In this document: piece after piece, positions 62,953 to 64,000 of the stretch | Layout of the letters: each line of letters opens with the position of its first letter | Numbering within the stretch: position 1 is the first letter of the stretch | Source: Terripilifer ovatus | Lineage (GTDB): Bacteria; Pseudomonadota; Alphaproteobacteria; Rhizobiales; Beijerinckiaceae | Assembly (NCBI GenBank): GCA_029222685.1 | Contig: JARHVB010000008.1 | Location: 326,685-390,684, forward strand | Length of the DNA: 64,000 nt | Reading direction: 5' to 3' | Position numbers and translations under genes: made by a program | Notes under the pieces: model-generated | What the model was told of the DNA's origin: nothing | Seen by the model: the letters and a program-made list of their open reading frames with translations, nothing else | Database searches by the model: none

Positions 62953-63016
62953 CTTGAATTTGGCAAGAACTTGAATTGGGAATGGCTTGAATCGGGACGA
63001 CTTGAATTGGGGAGGA
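62953..63016. repeat. Degenerate tandem repeats upstream of ppk2
   Basis: CTTGAAT-based units begin at 62953, 62970, 62986 and 63001 (periods 17, 16 and 15 nt), each with a TGG or GGG run shortly after. They fill the 72-nt gap between maeB and the PPK2 gene; the last copy supplies the ribosome-binding site GGGGAGGA. Confidence 0.55.
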
Positions 63017-63023
63017 TCCGCTC

Positions 63024-63848
63024 TTGGTGAAAATCTCAAAACTCGAGGCTCACCTGCGGGTCAAGCCGGGAGACGATGACTTCTCCTTGTCGAAGATCGA
63101 CCCACGCGACGTGGATTTCCTCGGCTCTGAAAAGGATGCCCGGGCGCAGTTCGAAGAAGATGTTCAGACCATAGACAAGCTGCAGAACCTGCTCTACGCC
63201 GATGGACGAAAAGCCCTGCTCGTCATCCTTCAAGGTACCGACACAAGCGGCAAGGACGGCACGATTCGGGGCGTCTTCACCGCAGCCAGCCCGCTCGGGA
63301 TGACGGTGACCGCCTTCAAAAAGCCGAACGAACTTGAAGCCGCACACGACTTTCTCTGGCGTGTCCACAACGCCGTTCCAAGGCACGGTTTCATCGCTCT
63401 GTTCAATCGATCGCACTATGAAGATGTGCTCGTCGCCAAAGTGCGCAGAATCGCACCCAAAGACATCATCGAGCAGCGCTACGACCAGATCAATGCATTC
63501 GAGAAACTGCTGACCGAAACCCGCACGACCGTGCTGAAATTCATGCTGCATATTTCGAAGAAGGAACAGGGCGAGCGCCTGCAGGAGCGGCTCGATGATC
63601 CGACCAAGAACTGGAAGTTCCATGCCGACGATCTCGAAGACCGAAAGCTCTGGAGCGAGTTCGAAGCCGCCTATGAGACAGCGCTGAAGCGATGCTCGAC
63701 CGACCATGCCCCATGGTATGTTGTGCCTGCCGATCGCAAATGGGCGCGCAACGCCATCATCGCTGCCATCGTGCGTAACACGCTGGAAAACATGGATCTC
63801 AATTTTCCTAAAATGCCGTGGAAACCATCCAGCTTCACGATCAAGTAG
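63024..63848 (+). CDS. ppk2: Polyphosphate kinase 2 family protein (PPK2)
   Basis: 274 residues from TTG 63024, with GGGGAGGA 8 nt upstream (GTG 63027 is the next codon). Walker [10 protein letters not shown] (71-79), Walker B region [10 protein letters not shown] (127-136) and the lid residues [20 protein letters not shown] identify a single-domain PPK2. It transfers phosphate between polyphosphate and nucleotides; class I (NDP) versus class II or III cannot be read with confidence. No regulator adjacent. Confidence 0.92.
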
Positions 63849-63860
63849 GGAAAAGGCAGC

Positions 63861-63885
63861 CGGCAGATCGGCAATAGGCAGTCGG
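63861..63885. repeat. GGCAGTCGG intergenic repeat, copy 3
   Basis: CGGCAGATCGG and AGGCAGTCGG blocks match the 49548 and 49924 copies; the segment shortly downstream of the ppk2 stop then leads into the heptamer array, whose GCCTACT unit is complementary to AGTAGGC and close to the GGCAGT core. Confidence 0.6.
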
Positions 63886-63906
63886 GCAAGGATATCGAGA
63901 GACAAA

Positions 63907-64000
<94 letters not shown>

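Overview
The window is chromosomal DNA from a GC-rich alphaproteobacterium. A Hyphomicrobiales (Rhizobiales) soil genus of the Bradyrhizobium/Xanthobacteraceae kind is the best guess. The reasons are the strong C/G third-position bias, the many branched-chain-type (Liv) ABC importers and orphan binding proteins, the homodimeric pyruvate-dehydrogenase-type E1, the MaeB-type malic enzyme, and the REP-like intergenic palindromes typical of that group. The genus itself is inference. No rRNA, tRNA, CRISPR array, phage module or IS transposase was seen.

Layout. (1) 1-8413, minus strand: one tightly packed ten-gene operon (cyclase-family hydrolase, cupin, SDR, 3-hydroxyacyl-CoA-dehydrogenase-like enzyme, LivK-G-F-H-M importer, beta-keto acid cleavage enzyme), divergent from an IclR regulator (8597-9385) with a palindrome between them. 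It reads as an import-and-degrade pathway ending in beta-keto acid cleavage. (2) 9445-21423: a second catabolic block. It holds a crotonase like hydroxycinnamoyl-CoA hydratase-lyase with a solute-binding protein, a D-2-hydroxyacid dehydrogenase and an M24/creatinase-like protein; three more acyl-CoA/SDR genes; a VOC protein; and a run with two dienelactone hydrolases, a Bug/TctC binding protein, an APH-type kinase and an isochorismatase-fold hydrolase. (3) 21486-35768: a surface polysaccharide locus with two paralogous TPR-glycosyltransferases, two FkbM methyltransferases, an ABC-2 exporter (KpsT, KpsM, two KpsE-like proteins), an unrecognised 363-residue protein, and Gmd plus Rmd for GDP-D-rhamnose. 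(4) 35850-40576: an Lrp regulator divergent from an AceE/MdeB-type E1, followed by an acetolactate-synthase-like ThDP enzyme.

(5) 40649-48811: a second Liv importer downstream of a Rieske ring-hydroxylating dioxygenase alpha/beta pair, with a divergent LLM-class flavin monooxygenase. (6) 48851-51770: repeat-rich intergenic DNA, including a 158-bp MITE-like element inside a palindrome, and small genes. (7) 52063-59099: LysR, an ArsR-SRPBCC operon with a two-site operator, an unusual alpha/beta hydrolase/PanB-like pair, a zinc alcohol dehydrogenase, and MaoC/HxlR. (8) 59113-64000: MATE exporter, MaeB malic enzyme, PPK2, and a heptanucleotide array that runs off the window edge.

The main theme is uptake and stepwise degradation of aromatic and branched acids through CoA thioesters, interrupted by a capsule island. 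The strongest candidates for something undescribed are the 1-8413 operon, the nested MITE, the glycosyltransferase/capsule set with its orphan protein, and the hydrolase/PanB-like pair whose catalytic residues are altered.
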